This document shows, piece after piece, positions 33,851 through 42,427 of a DNA stretch of 64,000 nt. The translations under genes were made by a program, and so were the position numbers. Source of the stretch: Arthrobacter sp. N199823 (lineage in GTDB: Bacteria; Actinomycetota; Actinomycetes; Actinomycetales; Micrococcaceae); assembly GCF_002929705.1 (NCBI RefSeq), contig NZ_PJIN01000003.1, positions 248,001 to 312,000 on the forward strand, given 5' to 3'. The notes under the pieces are model-generated. The model searched no databases, was not told the DNA's origin, and was given only the letters and a program-made list of their open reading frames with translations. Numbering within the stretch: the stretch's first letter is position 1; the number at the start of each line of letters is the position of its first letter.

Positions 33851-34638
33851 GGAACGACGCCGGCACCCGCCTCGATCCCGCGGCGTTCACCACCCTGCTG
33901 GTCACCGAGGTTGACGACCGCCTGGCGGTGCAGTTGAACCGGCCGGCGGTTCGCAACGCAATCGACGCGCAGATGGTGGCTGAGCTGCACGCCGTATGTG
34001 AGCACCTGGAGTCAACGCCCAAGGTGCTGATCCTCTCCGGCACTCCCGGCAGCGGCGACAGCAAGGGGATCTTTGCCTCAGGCGCGGACATCGCCGAACT
34101 GATTGAACGCCGCCGTGACGACGCCCTGCAGGGCATCAACTCGGGGCTGTTCGACCGGATCGCCCAGTTGCCGATGCCAGTCATCGCGGCCTTGGATGGC
34201 TACGCGCTCGGCGGCGGTGCCGAGCTGGCCTATGCCGCAGACTTCCGGATCGGCACCCGCGCCCTGCGTCTGGGCCAACCCGAGGCCGGACTGGGCATCA
34301 TGGCCGCCGCCGGCGCCACCTGGCGGCTCAAGGAATTAGTAGGCGAGCCCATGGCCAAGGAGATCCTGCTGGCTGGGCGCATCCTCACGGGTGAAGGTTG
34401 CCTGCGGGTGGGACTCATCACTGAACTGGTGGAGTCCGCCGATCTCATGGCCGCCGCGCACGCGCTCGCCGGCAAGATCGCCGCGCAGGACCCGCTGGCC
34501 CTGCAAGCCACCAAACGCGTCTTCCATCAACCCCGCGAGGCCCACCCGGCGGTGGACAACCTGGCGCAGGCAGAGCTGTTTGAATCGCCCGCCAAATTTG
34601 AACGCATGCAGGCCTTTTTGGACAAGAGGAAGAAATGA
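33847..34638 (+). CDS. Enoyl-CoA hydratase (PaaF-like)
   Basis: A 263-residue crotonase-fold protein that should hydrate the 2,3-dehydroadipyl-CoA intermediate of phenylacetate degradation. It has RLAVQLNRPAVRNAID in strand/helix 1, the oxyanion-hole segment FASGADIAELIERR, and MPVIAALDGYALGGGAELAYAA, followed by LGQPEAGLGIMAAAGATWRL. The catalytic Glu pair expected for hydratases appears as the Glu of GGGAEL and the Glu of LGQPEAG, which favours hydratase over isomerase. It starts within the paaJ stop (ATGA) and ends in an ATGA overlap with paaH, so all three are coupled. The PaaF label is inferred from position. Confidence 0.88.
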   Translation: MRNDAGTRLDPAAFTTLLVTEVDDRLAVQLNRPAVRNAIDAQMVAELHAVCEHLESTPKVLILSGTPGSGDSKGIFASGADIAELIERRRDDALQGINSGLFDRIAQLPMPVIAALDGYALGGGAELAYAADFRIGTRALRLGQPEAGLGIMAAAGATWRLKELVGEPMAKEILLAGRILTGEGCLRVGLITELVESADLMAAAHALAGKIAAQDPLALQATKRVFHQPREAHPAVDNLAQAELFESPAKFERMQAFLDKRKK

Positions 34639-35504
34639 GCACAGTGAAGACTTTGCCGGCCCGTGTCGGTGTCTTGGGCGGCGGTCGCATGGGCGCCGGC
34701 ATTGCCCACGCCTTCCTAATGGCAGGCTGCGAGGTGCTGGTCGTGGAGCGCGATCTCGATGCCGTCGGCAGCGCCCATATTCGGGTGGAGCTTGCCGTGG
34801 CAAAATCCGTTGAGACGGGGGTTGCGGGCGGTCCGGACGTGACCACTGCGGGGATTGTGAAACGGCTGAAGCTCTCCACCAACTACGCCGACTTTGCCGA
34901 CCGCGAACTGGTGGTGGAAGCCGTTCCGGAGACCTGGGATCTGAAGGTCTCCTCACTGCAGGGAGTGGAAAAGCACTTGGCCGCCGATGCCGTTCTGGCA
35001 TCCAACACCTCCTCACTGTCCATGTCCGGGCTGGCCGCCGAGCTGGCACGGCCGCAGAACTTCATTGGCCTGCACTTCTTCAACCCGGTCCCGGCGTCGA
35101 CCTTGATCGAGGTGGTCATGGCCAAGCAGACGGCCCCAGATCTGGTAACCACGGCGAAAGGCTGGGTGGAGGCGTTGGGCAAGACCGCCGTCGTGGTTAA
35201 TGACGCACCTGGGTTCGCATCCTCGCGGCTTGGGGTGGCGATCGCGCTGGAGGCCATGCGCATGGTCGAAGAGGGCGTGGCGAGCGCCGAGGACATCGAC
35301 GCAGCCATGGTGCTCGGCTACAAACACCCCACCGGCCCGCTGCGCACCACAGACATTGTGGGCTTGGACGTGCGGCTCGGCATTGCCGAATACCTTCAAT
35401 CAACGCTGGGGGAGCGGTTTGCGCCGCCCCAGATTCTGCGGGACAAGGTGGCCCGCGGCGAGCTGGGACGCAAGTCCGGTAAAGGATTCTTTGACTGGGC
35501 CTAG
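34635..35504 (+). CDS. paaH: 3-hydroxyacyl-CoA dehydrogenase
   Basis: NAD-dependent oxidation of (S)-3-hydroxyadipyl-CoA to 3-oxoadipyl-CoA. It has 289 residues, the short single-domain-pair form. The Rossmann fingerprint GVLGGGRMGAGIAHAF is at about residues 13-28. The conserved NTSSLSMSGLA (about 123) and IGLHFFNPVPASTLIEVV (about 142) follow, with the catalytic His in HFFNP and the paired Glu in IEVV. The C-terminal helical domain has LGYKHPTGPL and ends GRKSGKGFFDWA, typical of HbdA/PaaH. Its start overlaps the hydratase stop by 4 bp. paaZ follows after 57 bp with AAAGGA as its ribosome-binding site. Confidence 0.92.
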   Translation: MSTVKTLPARVGVLGGGRMGAGIAHAFLMAGCEVLVVERDLDAVGSAHIRVELAVAKSVETGVAGGPDVTTAGIVKRLKLSTNYADFADRELVVEAVPETWDLKVSSLQGVEKHLAADAVLASNTSSLSMSGLAAELARPQNFIGLHFFNPVPASTLIEVVMAKQTAPDLVTTAKGWVEALGKTAVVVNDAPGFASSRLGVAIALEAMRMVEEGVASAEDIDAAMVLGYKHPTGPLRTTDIVGLDVRLGIAEYLQSTLGERFAPPQILRDKVARGELGRKSGKGFFDWA

Positions 35505-35561
35505 GCGCCCGGCAACGGCCCCACCCCACCCCAAAACCAACACCGAAAGGACGTCTCGACG

Positions 35562-37709
35562 ATGACCACTGCAACGCTGATTGAAACTGTTCCGAGCTAC
35601 ATCGAGGATGCCTGGTGGACCCCGGCGGACGGTGAATCTGGCGTTGAAGCGCGCGACGCCAGCACGGGCGAGGTGCTGGCCCGCGTGTCCACCGAGGGGC
35701 TTGACCTCGGCGCCGCCGTCGAGCATGGACGCACGGTGGGTCAGGCTGAACTCGGCAAGCTGACCATCCACCAGCGGGCCCTGAAGCTGCGCGAGCTGGC
35801 CGCCTACCTCAAGGACCGGCGCACGGAGCTGTACGAGGTTTCGGCCCGGACGGGCGCCACGAAGATCGATTCCATGGTGGACATCGATGGCGGCATTGGT
35901 GTGCTATTCACCTTCTCTTCCAAGGGCCGGCGCGAACTGCCCAACTCCAATGTCATTGTGGATGGTCCCGTGGAGGTATTGAGCAAGGACGGCTCGTTCG
36001 TCGCCGAGCACATTTACACCCGCATCCCCGGCGTCGCAGCACAGATCAACGCCTTCAACTTTCCGGTGTGGGGCATGTTGGAAAAGTTCGCCCCGGCGTT
36101 CCTGGCCGGCGTCCCCACGATCGTCAAACCGGCCACACCCAGCGGTTATCTGGCCGAGGCGGCCGTGCGCGCCATCGTCGAGTCCGGGATCTTGCCGGCA
36201 GGTTCCCTGCAGTTGATCTCCGGCTCCGCCCGGACCCTGCTGGACGTCCTGGACTACCGGGACATGGTCTCCTTCACGGGATCCGCGTCCACCGCGAATG
36301 TCTTGAAGAACCATCCCAACGTGGCTCACGGCGGTGTGCGCTTTACGGCGGAGACCGACTCCCTCAACGCCGCCATCCTTGGCCCCGACGCCGTTCAGGG
36401 AACTCCGGAGTTTGACGCGTTCATCAAGTCCGTGGTCACCGAGATGACGGTCAAGGCCGGCCAGAAGTGCACCTCCATCCGACGCGCCATCGTGCCGAAC
36501 GAGCTCAAACAGGCCGTCATCGACGCGATCGGCGCACGCATCAGCGAACGAGTGGTGGTGGGGGATCCCCGAGCCGAGGGCGTCACGATGGGTGCGCTGG
36601 CCTCGCTGGAACAGCTCGCGGATGTCCGCGCTGCCGTCGAAACGATGATCGACGCCGGTGGAGAGCTGGCCTATGGCACCCTGGACGCACCCGCCGTGAC
36701 GCGCGCGGACGGCACGGTTGCCGCCGTCGTTGATGGTGCCTTCATGTCGCCGGTGCTGCTGAACTGGGCTGACGCCGAGGCGCCGGAGGTTCATTCGCTG
36801 GAGGCGTTTGGTCCGGTGTCGAGCGTGATTGGCTATGACACTCGCCCCGGCCGTGACGGAAAGGGGGTCGACGTCTCCGAGGCTGTCCGGCTCGCGGCAC
36901 TCGGGGCCGGATCCCTCGTGGCCACGGTTTGCACGAACGACCCCGCCACTGCGCATGCCCTGGTGACGGGCATTGCCGCCCACCACGGCCGCGTGCTGGT
37001 GCTCAACCGCGAGGACGCGCGCACGTCCACCGGCCACGGCTCGCCAGTGCCGCACCTGGTCCACGGCGGACCCGGCCGCGCCGGCGGCGGCGAGGAACTA
37101 GGCGGCATCCGCTCGGTCAAGCACCACATGCAGCGCACCGCCATCCAGGGCTCGCCCAACATGCTCACGGCCGTGACCGGGGTTTGGCACACGGGAGCCG
37201 CCCAAGTGCTGGCCGGTGATCCCGGGTTTGGCGCAGTTGCCGGGGCCGTGCACCCGTTCCGGAAGTCGCTGGCGGAACTGCACATCGGCGATGGCTTTGT
37301 CTCCGGGCTGCGGCAGGTGACGCTGGAAGATATCACCGCCTTTGCGGACTCGACAGGTGACACCTTCTACGCCCACACTGACGCCGTGGCCGCGGAGAAG
37401 AACCCGTTCTTTCCCGGGATCGTGGCGCACGGCTACCTGCTGGTGTCCTGGGCCGCCGGGCTGTTCGTGGAGCCCGCGCCCGGCCCAGTCCTAGCCAACT
37501 ACGGGCTCGAGGGGCTGCGCTTCATCACCCCGGTGGCGGCCGGTGATTCGATCCGCGTGACGCTGACGGCCAAGAAGATCACCCCGCGCGTCACCGATGA
37601 ATACGGCGAGGTCTGCTGGGATGCCATTCTGCACAACCAGGACGGCGAAATCGTGGCCACCTACGACGTGCTGACGCTCGTGGAGAAAGAGGACACGCTG
37701 TACAAGTAG
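35562..37709 (+). CDS. paaZ: Bifunctional oxepin-CoA hydrolase / 3-oxo-5,6-dehydrosuberyl-CoA semialdehyde dehydrogenase
   Basis: Opens oxepin-CoA and oxidises the resulting aldehyde, preventing accumulation of a reactive dead-end compound. It has 715 residues in two domains. The N-terminal aldehyde dehydrogenase (about 1-520) has FTAETDSLNAAI and the catalytic Cys303 in KAGQKCTSIRRA. The C-terminal MaoC-type hotdog hydratase (about 560-690) has YAHTDAVAAEKNPFFPG with Asp607 and His623 in VAHGYLLVSW. The fused form matches the enterobacterial PaaZ plan rather than separate genes. It is last in the forward operon and is followed by the convergent DUF427 gene after only 3 bp. Ring-opening and aldehyde sites are both intact, so it should be fully bifunctional. 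Confidence 0.95.
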   Translation: MTTATLIETVPSYIEDAWWTPADGESGVEARDASTGEVLARVSTEGLDLGAAVEHGRTVGQAELGKLTIHQRALKLRELAAYLKDRRTELYEVSARTGATKIDSMVDIDGGIGVLFTFSSKGRRELPNSNVIVDGPVEVLSKDGSFVAEHIYTRIPGVAAQINAFNFPVWGMLEKFAPAFLAGVPTIVKPATPSGYLAEAAVRAIVESGILPAGSLQLISGSARTLLDVLDYRDMVSFTGSASTANVLKNHPNVAHGGVRFTAETDSLNAAILGPDAVQGTPEFDAFIKSVVTEMTVKAGQKCTSIRRAIVPNELKQAVIDAIGARISERVVVGDPRAEGVTMGALASLEQLADVRAAVETMIDAGGELAYGTLDAPAVTRADGTVAAVVDGAFMSPVLLNWADAEAPEVHSLEAFGPVSSVIGYDTRPGRDGKGVDVSEAVRLAALGAGSLVATVCTNDPATAHALVTGIAAHHGRVLVLNREDARTSTGHGSPVPHLVHGGPGRAGGGEELGGIRSVKHHMQRTAIQGSPNMLTAVTGVWHTGAAQVLAGDPGFGAVAGAVHPFRKSLAELHIGDGFVSGLRQVTLEDITAFADSTGDTFYAHTDAVAAEKNPFFPGIVAHGYLLVSWAAGLFVEPAPGPVLANYGLEGLRFITPVAAGDSIRVTLTAKKITPRVTDEYGEVCWDAILHNQDGEIVATYDVLTLVEKEDTLYK

Positions 37710-37712
37710 GTG

Positions 37713-38477
37713 TTACAGCTCTTCGACGTCCACCAGGTTGTCGTAGAAGCAGACGTAGCCGGCAATTTCGACGGCCGGCGGCAGCGGCGTTTGGTAGCTC
37801 CATGCCACGTCGCCGTCCGGTCCGTCCGCCAACCTCCAGTAGCTGGCGGTTCCCTTGTAGGGGCACAAGGTGGTGGAGTCGGTGGACGCCAGGGCATCCC
37901 ACTTCACGTCGGCCGCAGGGATGTAGATCCGCTCCGCGAGGTTCGTCTCAAACACTATGAGCGGGGACGTCGACTCCGCCAAGGTCAGCTGCCCGGCCAT
38001 GACCCGGACGTGGCGAGAGCTGTGCCGGATATCTACGCGGTGGAACGGGTCGCGGGGGTGGGACTGGACGGGGTCGTCCTCTTCCAGCCAGTCGAATGCA
38101 TCCGAATCAAACGCCACGTACCCTTCCAAATCCGGGTCATCGAAACCGAACGCTGCGGCTTCGGCCGTGCGTCCGCCGGCGGTGACATCAAATGCGGTCC
38201 CAGGCGTGCTGTGCCGGCTGAACGAAATGCCGGGGTGCAGCACAGGGGGAGCATCGGTGCCGGTTGGGCCGGGAGCGGCGGGGCTCAGGACACCGACGAC
38301 GCCGTCTGCCGGCACCGCATAACAGGGCACCACCCGCCGGGGTTCCCAGACGATGACGGCACGGCGGGAGTCCAGAACCACATCCGTGTCGAGCAGGGCC
38401 CGAATGTGCTTGGTTGTGGGTTCGTAGCGGAGTTCGCGCGAGAGCGCCTGCAGGGTTGTAGAGATTTTGGTAGCCAT
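37713..38477 (-). CDS. DUF427-domain protein
   Basis: A 254-residue protein with two DUF427-type beta-barrel repeats. The first, about residues 15-125, contains HIRALLDTDVVLDSRRAVIV. The second, about 145-245, contains VRVMAGQLTLAESTSPLIVF and the hallmark TTLCPYKGTASYW. The biochemical role of DUF427 is not established. The start at 38477 (MATKISTTLQ) is preferred over the longer frame, whose extra part is Arg/Pro-rich and overlaps paaR. It lies 38 bp downstream of paaR on the same strand, so it is probably carried on the paaI-paaK-paaR transcript. A link to phenylacetate metabolism is only positional. Confidence 0.85.
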   Translation of the reverse strand: MATKISTTLQALSRELRYEPTTKHIRALLDTDVVLDSRRAVIVWEPRRVVPCYAVPADGVVGVLSPAAPGPTGTDAPPVLHPGISFSRHSTPGTAFDVTAGGRTAEAAAFGFDDPDLEGYVAFDSDAFDWLEEDDPVQSHPRDPFHRVDIRHSSRHVRVMAGQLTLAESTSPLIVFETNLAERIYIPAADVKWDALASTDSTTLCPYKGTASYWRLADGPDGDVAWSYQTPLPPAVEIAGYVCFYDNLVDVEEL

Positions 38478-38515
38478 GACACCAGCGTGCGCCGGGCTGG
38501 GAGCAGAGTCAACGG

Positions 38516-39136
38516 CTAGCGGTGCAGGCCTTGGAACGCCATGGAAATCACGTCGTCGGCCAGTTTCGAGGCGGAGAGCGGGCCGCCGGGCTTGTACCAT
38601 TCGACGATGGAGTTGATGGTGCCAAAAAGCAGCCTGGTGATGGTGCCGGGGTCAATGTCGGTGCGCAGCCTCCCATCCTGCTGGGCCGCCGACACGAGCG
38701 AGGTAATAGTGCGGTCAAAGGTGCGGCGCCGCGCCAGCGCATCGCGTTCCATCTCCGTGTTACCGCGCAGGCGCAGCAGCAGCGTGACGAAAGGCAGTCG
38801 CTCCACGAGCACGCCGATGGTGCCTCTGAGCACAAACTCAAGACGGGCGTCGGCAGCTCCGGACGTGGCGCCGTCGAGCCCTAATACAGACTCCAAGCCG
38901 CCCAGAGCCTGCTCCAGTGCCAGTCGCAGCAGGTCCTCCTTGGATGGCACATGGTGGTAGATGGCAGATTTTGAGATGCCCAGGTTCTCCGCCAGGATGC
39001 CCATGGACGTGGCCTCGTAGCCGTGCTTGTTGAAGACCTCGACGGCGATGCGCAGCACCGACTGTTGGTCATAGCCGGGCCGGCCGCGCTTGCTGGTGGC
39101 GGCGGTCGGCGTGGCGGTGGGGAGGGTGGCAGGCAT
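38516..39136 (-). CDS. paaR: TetR/AcrR-family regulator of phenylacetate genes
   Basis: A 206-residue TetR-type repressor. The N-terminus is polar (KRGRPGYD), and the helix-turn-helix spans about residues 28-68, including MGILAENLGISKSAIYHHV followed by SKEDLLRLALEQAL. The C-terminal helical domain would bind the inducer, in known PaaR proteins phenylacetyl-CoA. It is flanked by paaK and the DUF427 gene in a backward operon. The identical candidate operators at 32544 and 41073 and a weaker palindrome at 40974 are the likely binding sites. Function as PaaR is inferred from location plus those sites. Confidence 0.85.
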   Translation of the reverse strand: MPATLPTATPTAATSKRGRPGYDQQSVLRIAVEVFNKHGYEATSMGILAENLGISKSAIYHHVPSKEDLLRLALEQALGGLESVLGLDGATSGAADARLEFVLRGTIGVLVERLPFVTLLLRLRGNTEMERDALARRRTFDRTITSLVSAAQQDGRLRTDIDPGTITRLLFGTINSIVEWYKPGGPLSASKLADDVISMAFQGLHR

Positions 39137-39157
39137 GCTTCCTAGTTTCTCACGCTG

Positions 39158-40486
39158 TCAGACTTTCGGGCGGTTGTCGTAGATCCGGCGGAGCTTGCCG
39201 CTGGAGCGGGCCAGGGAACCGGGCTCAACGATGTCGATGGTGCAGGAAGAGCCCACATGGATCTTAATCTGCTCCTTCAGGGCCAATCCGGCAGCGGTGC
39301 GCTCGGTCGGCGTCGTGTTTTCGCGCGGCTCAATGTGGACAGTCATCTCGTCCAGGCGCCCCGTTCGGTTCAGCTCCAGCTGGAAATGTGGGCTCAGGGC
39401 CGGGATGCGCAGGGCAATTTCCTCGATCTGGGAGGGGAACAGGTTGACCCCGCGCAGGATGATCATGTCGTCGCTGCGCCCGGTAATGCGGGCCATCCGG
39501 CGCATGGACGGACGAGCCGTGCCCGGCAGCAGGCGGGACAGGTCCTTGGTGCGGTAGCGGATGATCGGCAGTGCCTCCTTGGTCAGCGCCGTAAACACTA
39601 GTTCGCCTTCCTGACCGTCCGGCAGCACTGCATCGGCCCCGATGGCCGGGTTGAAGGGGTCGATGATCTCCGGGCGGAAGTGGTCCTCCCAGATGTGGTT
39701 TCCGTCCTTGGTCTCCATGGATTCCCCGGCAACCCCTGGCCCCATGACTTCTGAGAGCCCGTAGATGTCGCACGCGTCGATGCCCAGCCCTTGTTCAAGC
39801 TCGTGGCGCATTTCCTCGGTCCACGGCTCGGCGCCGCACACGGCAAACTTCAGCGACGTGGTGCATGGGTCGATGCCGCGGTGGAGCATGGCGTCCATGA
39901 TCGTCAAAAGATAGGTGGGCGTGCACATGATGGCGTCCGGCTCAAAGTCCGTGATGAGCTGGATCTGCTTTTCCGTCTGTCCGCCGGACATAGGGATGAC
40001 GGTGGTGCCCAGCGCCTCGGCTCCATAGTGGGCCCCGAGTCCGCCGGTGAACAGGCCATAGCCGTAGGCGTTGTGGACCAACATGCCCGGGCGGATGCCG
40101 GAGGCTCGCATGGACCTGGCCACCAGGGAGGCCCAGACGTCGATGTCGTTGCGTGTGTAGCCTACAACTGTGGGGCGGCCCGTGGTGCCCGAGCTGGCGT
40201 GGATGCGCACCACCTCGCTTTGCGGCACCGCAAACATGCCAAACGGGTACTCCTGGCGCAGGTCTTCCTTGGTGGTGTAAGGGAACTTGGCAAGATCCGA
40301 AAGCTCGCGCAGATCCGAAGGGTGGACTCCCGTCTCATCAAACTTCCGCTTGTACAGAGGCACTGTCTCGTAGGCGTAGGCCACCGTGTGTTGCAGCCGG
40401 GTGAGTTGCAGCGCCTCGAGTTCCTCGCGGCTCATGAGTTCGGCGGCGTCCAGGGCGGAGGGGTCATTAGGGGTGGAAGCGGTCAT
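39158..40486 (-). CDS. paaK: Phenylacetate-CoA ligase
   Basis: Activates phenylacetate to phenylacetyl-CoA with ATP and CoA, the entry step of the pathway. It has 442 residues, the normal PaaK size. It has the AMP-binding motif IHASSGTTGRPTVVGYT (about 95-111), YGYGLFTGGLGAHYGAE, CDIYGLSEVMGPGVA, and the C-terminal hinge and lid RITGRSDDMIILRGVNLFPS with the QIEEIALRIP stretch. The C-terminal Lys region is SSGKLRRIYDNRP. It lies 15 bp after the thioesterase gene and 21 bp before paaR on the minus strand, consistent with one transcript. Cytoplasmic; no membrane segments. Confidence 0.96.
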   Translation of the reverse strand: MTASTPNDPSALDAAELMSREELEALQLTRLQHTVAYAYETVPLYKRKFDETGVHPSDLRELSDLAKFPYTTKEDLRQEYPFGMFAVPQSEVVRIHASSGTTGRPTVVGYTRNDIDVWASLVARSMRASGIRPGMLVHNAYGYGLFTGGLGAHYGAEALGTTVIPMSGGQTEKQIQLITDFEPDAIMCTPTYLLTIMDAMLHRGIDPCTTSLKFAVCGAEPWTEEMRHELEQGLGIDACDIYGLSEVMGPGVAGESMETKDGNHIWEDHFRPEIIDPFNPAIGADAVLPDGQEGELVFTALTKEALPIIRYRTKDLSRLLPGTARPSMRRMARITGRSDDMIILRGVNLFPSQIEEIALRIPALSPHFQLELNRTGRLDEMTVHIEPRENTTPTERTAAGLALKEQIKIHVGSSCTIDIVEPGSLARSSGKLRRIYDNRPKV

Positions 40487-40501
40487 GGAGGCCGGGCCCT
40501 T

Positions 40502-40951
40502 CTAGTTGGTGTCGCGGTTGGGGATGGTCCGACTGCGGCCACGGAATTCGGCAACCACTGTGCTGGCGGCGTCATCGGAAAGGCTGTCCCCGCTGAATAC
40601 CTGGACGTCGTACAGGCCACTGCGGCCGTTTTGCTGGCGGCGGTTGGCAACGGCGGTGATGCGCTGGCCCGCGCGGGTCGGGGCCAGGAAGTTGACGTCA
40701 ACGCCGGCAGCAACGGTGACCGTGCTGCCGTCGGCGGTTGCGGAATTGCAGGCCAGAGCGAAGGCGGAATCGGCGAAGGTAAAGATCATGCCGCCGTGGG
40801 TGATGCCGAAGCCGTTCATCATTTCGGGGCGCAGCGTCATGGCAATTCTGGCGTGGCCATCGCCTAGGGCCAGCAGTTCGATGCCCAGCCACTCGGTGGC
40901 GGGGTCGTTGGCCAGCATTGGGTGCTCAACTGCCGGGTCGATGGGCGCCAT
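40502..40951 (-). CDS. paaI: Hotdog-fold acyl-CoA thioesterase
   Basis: A 149-residue PaaI-type thioesterase, thought to release CoA from stalled ring-hydroxylated phenylacetyl-CoA and so rescue the CoA pool. The hotdog signature is clear: EMMNGFGITHGGMIFTFADS with the catalytic-type Asp at its end and an Asn/Gly pair before it, followed by VDFLAPTRAGQRIT-like strands. The start at 40951 (MAPIDPAVEHPM) has GAGGAG 6 nt upstream; the longer frame to 41017 would run through the palindrome at 40974. First gene of the backward operon, divergent from paaA. Confidence 0.9.
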   Translation of the reverse strand: MAPIDPAVEHPMLANDPATEWLGIELLALGDGHARIAMTLRPEMMNGFGITHGGMIFTFADSAFALACNSATADGSTVTVAAGVDVNFLAPTRAGQRITAVANRRQQNGRSGLYDVQVFSGDSLSDDAASTVVAEFRGRSRTIPNRDTN

Positions 40952-40973
40952 TGGCAACTCCTCACATTTTCTA

Positions 40974-40991
40974 ACCGAATGTTCATTAGGT
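40974..40991. promoter_or_regulatory. Palindrome upstream of paaI
   Basis: ACCGAATGTTCATTAGGT has 8-bp arms (ACCGAATG and CATTAGGT) with one mismatch around TT. It lies about 22 bp before the paaI start and resembles a degenerate version of the PaaR-type site at 41073 (ACCG with a matching downstream TTC). It may let PaaR control the backward operon, including its own gene. Confidence 0.5.
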
Positions 40992-41072
40992 AATACCCTC
41001 CCGGGCGGTCCTGTCAATGCTCGGCCATTTGGCGGTCTACTGATTGACGGGGCACGAAGTCCACTATATTCT

Positions 41073-41091
41073 GAACGAACGGTCGGTAATT
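41073..41091. promoter_or_regulatory. PaaR operator candidate upstream of paaA
   Basis: GAACGAACGGTCGGTAATT is identical over 19 bp to the site at 32544-32562. It lies 30 bp before paaA, overlapping where the paaABCDE promoter should be. Opposite strand: ACCGACCGTTCGTTC. Confidence 0.7.
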
Positions 41092-41120
41092 AATTCCGGC
41101 AGCAACCTGAAGGAGATGCC

Positions 41121-42092
41121 ATGGCACACGAAGCGCCGTCCGAGGCGGACGCGGCCGGAGCCGAGAACTTTGAGCGCATCCTGGCCAAGGATTCCCGTGT
41201 GGAGCCCAAGGACTGGATGCCTGACGCGTACCGCCGTTCACTGGTGCGCCAGATCTCCCAACATGCGCACTCGGAGATCATTGGCATGCAGCCGGAAGCC
41301 AACTGGATCACCCGCGCGCCGAGCCTCAAACGTAAATCCATCCTGATGGCGAAGGTCCAAGACGAGGCTGGCCACGGGCTATACCTGTACTCGGCCGCCG
41401 AAACACTGGGCACCAGCCGCGACGAGATGATGGATGCACTGGTGCAAGGTACGGCCCGCTACTCTTCCATCTTCAACTACCCCACCGTCACGTGGGCGGA
41501 CATGGGCGCCATCGGCTGGATGGTGGACGGCGCAGCCATCTGCAACCAGGTTCCCCTGTGCCGGGCGTCCTACGGACCCTATGGCCGGGCCATGGTGCGG
41601 GTATGCAAGGAGGAATCCTTCCACCAGCGCCAGGGATTCGAGATCCTGCTCGAGCTGGCCAATGGCACCCCCGAGCAAAGGGCCATGGCCCAGGACGCCG
41701 TGAACCGCTGGTACGCCCCGTCACTGATGATGTTTGGCCCGCCGGATGACGATTCGCCCAACTCTAAGCAGTCCATGGCCTGGAACATCAAGCGCTTCAG
41801 CAACGATGAGCTGCGGAACCGTTTTGTGGGCATGCTGGTCGAGCAGGTCAAGGTGCTGGGCCTGACCCTCCCGGACGACGAGGTCCGGTTCAACGAGGAC
41901 ACCAAGAAGTGGGAGCACGGGCCCCTCGACTGGGAAGAATTCAAGGAAGTTTTGGCCGGCCGGGGCCCCTGCAATGCACAGCGCCTGGAGCGCCGCCGTT
42001 CCGCCCATGAAGACGGCGCCTGGGTCCGGGAGGCAGCTTCGGCCTACGCGGAGAAGCAGGCTGCGGAGCACGCACAGAAAGTAGCAGCCTAA
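41121..42092 (+). CDS. paaA: 1,2-phenylacetyl-CoA epoxidase subunit A (catalytic)
   Basis: Di-iron oxygenase subunit that epoxidises the ring of phenylacetyl-CoA, with PaaC as structural partner and PaaE supplying electrons. It has 323 residues. Metal-ligand helices are recognisable in [20 protein letters not shown] (an E/D-x-x-H pair) and [20 protein letters not shown] (E-x-x-H). [20 protein letters not shown] near the start is strongly conserved in PaaA. AAGGAG lies 6 nt before the ATG. First gene of the paaABCDE operon. paaB starts 2 bp after its stop. Confidence 0.96.
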   Translation: MAHEAPSEADAAGAENFERILAKDSRVEPKDWMPDAYRRSLVRQISQHAHSEIIGMQPEANWITRAPSLKRKSILMAKVQDEAGHGLYLYSAAETLGTSRDEMMDALVQGTARYSSIFNYPTVTWADMGAIGWMVDGAAICNQVPLCRASYGPYGRAMVRVCKEESFHQRQGFEILLELANGTPEQRAMAQDAVNRWYAPSLMMFGPPDDDSPNSKQSMAWNIKRFSNDELRNRFVGMLVEQVKVLGLTLPDDEVRFNEDTKKWEHGPLDWEEFKEVLAGRGPCNAQRLERRRSAHEDGAWVREAASAYAEKQAAEHAQKVAA

Positions 42093-42094
42093 GC

Positions 42095-42427
42095 ATGAGC
42101 CCCCAAGAATCCACCGAAAGTACGACGCCGGCACCTGGGGAAGGTGGCCATCGCTGGCCCCTGTGGGAGGTCTTTGTGCGCTCCAGCCGCGGCCTGAGCC
42201 ACGTCCACGCAGGATCCCTGCACGCTCCCGATGCCGCCATGGCACTGCGCAATGCCCGCGATTTGTACACGCGCCGAAACGAAGGTGTGTCGATATGGGT
42301 GGTCCCCTCCGACGCCATTGCCGCCTCGGATCCCGACGCCAAGGGCGCCTTCTTTGAGTCTCCGCAGGGCAAGGACTACCGGCACGCCACGTATTACACC
42401 AAAAGCGAAGGGGTGAAGCATTTATGA
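42095..42427 (+). CDS. paaB: 1,2-phenylacetyl-CoA epoxidase subunit B
   Basis: A 110-residue small subunit of the epoxidase, needed for a stable active complex though without known cofactor. After a short polar start it shows the PaaB pattern: WPLWEVFVRSSRGLSHVHAG, then LHAPDAAMALRNARDLYTRR and GVSIWVVPSDAIAASDPD. The C-terminus YRHATYYTKSEGVKHL is also characteristic. Its N-terminus is slightly longer than the ~95-residue classic form. It overlaps paaC by 4 bp (ATGA), indicating translational coupling in fixed subunit ratio. Confidence 0.95.
   Translation: MSPQESTESTTPAPGEGGHRWPLWEVFVRSSRGLSHVHAGSLHAPDAAMALRNARDLYTRRNEGVSIWVVPSDAIAASDPDAKGAFFESPQGKDYRHATYYTKSEGVKHL

Noticed and set aside
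35904-37064. 386-residue minus-strand frame opposite paaZ
   Set aside because: Fully inside paaZ, whose motifs are intact; the antisense product is repetitive and unlike any known family.
39791-40867. 358-residue plus-strand frame opposite paaK and paaI
   Set aside because: Overlaps two well-supported genes on the other strand and shows no domain.
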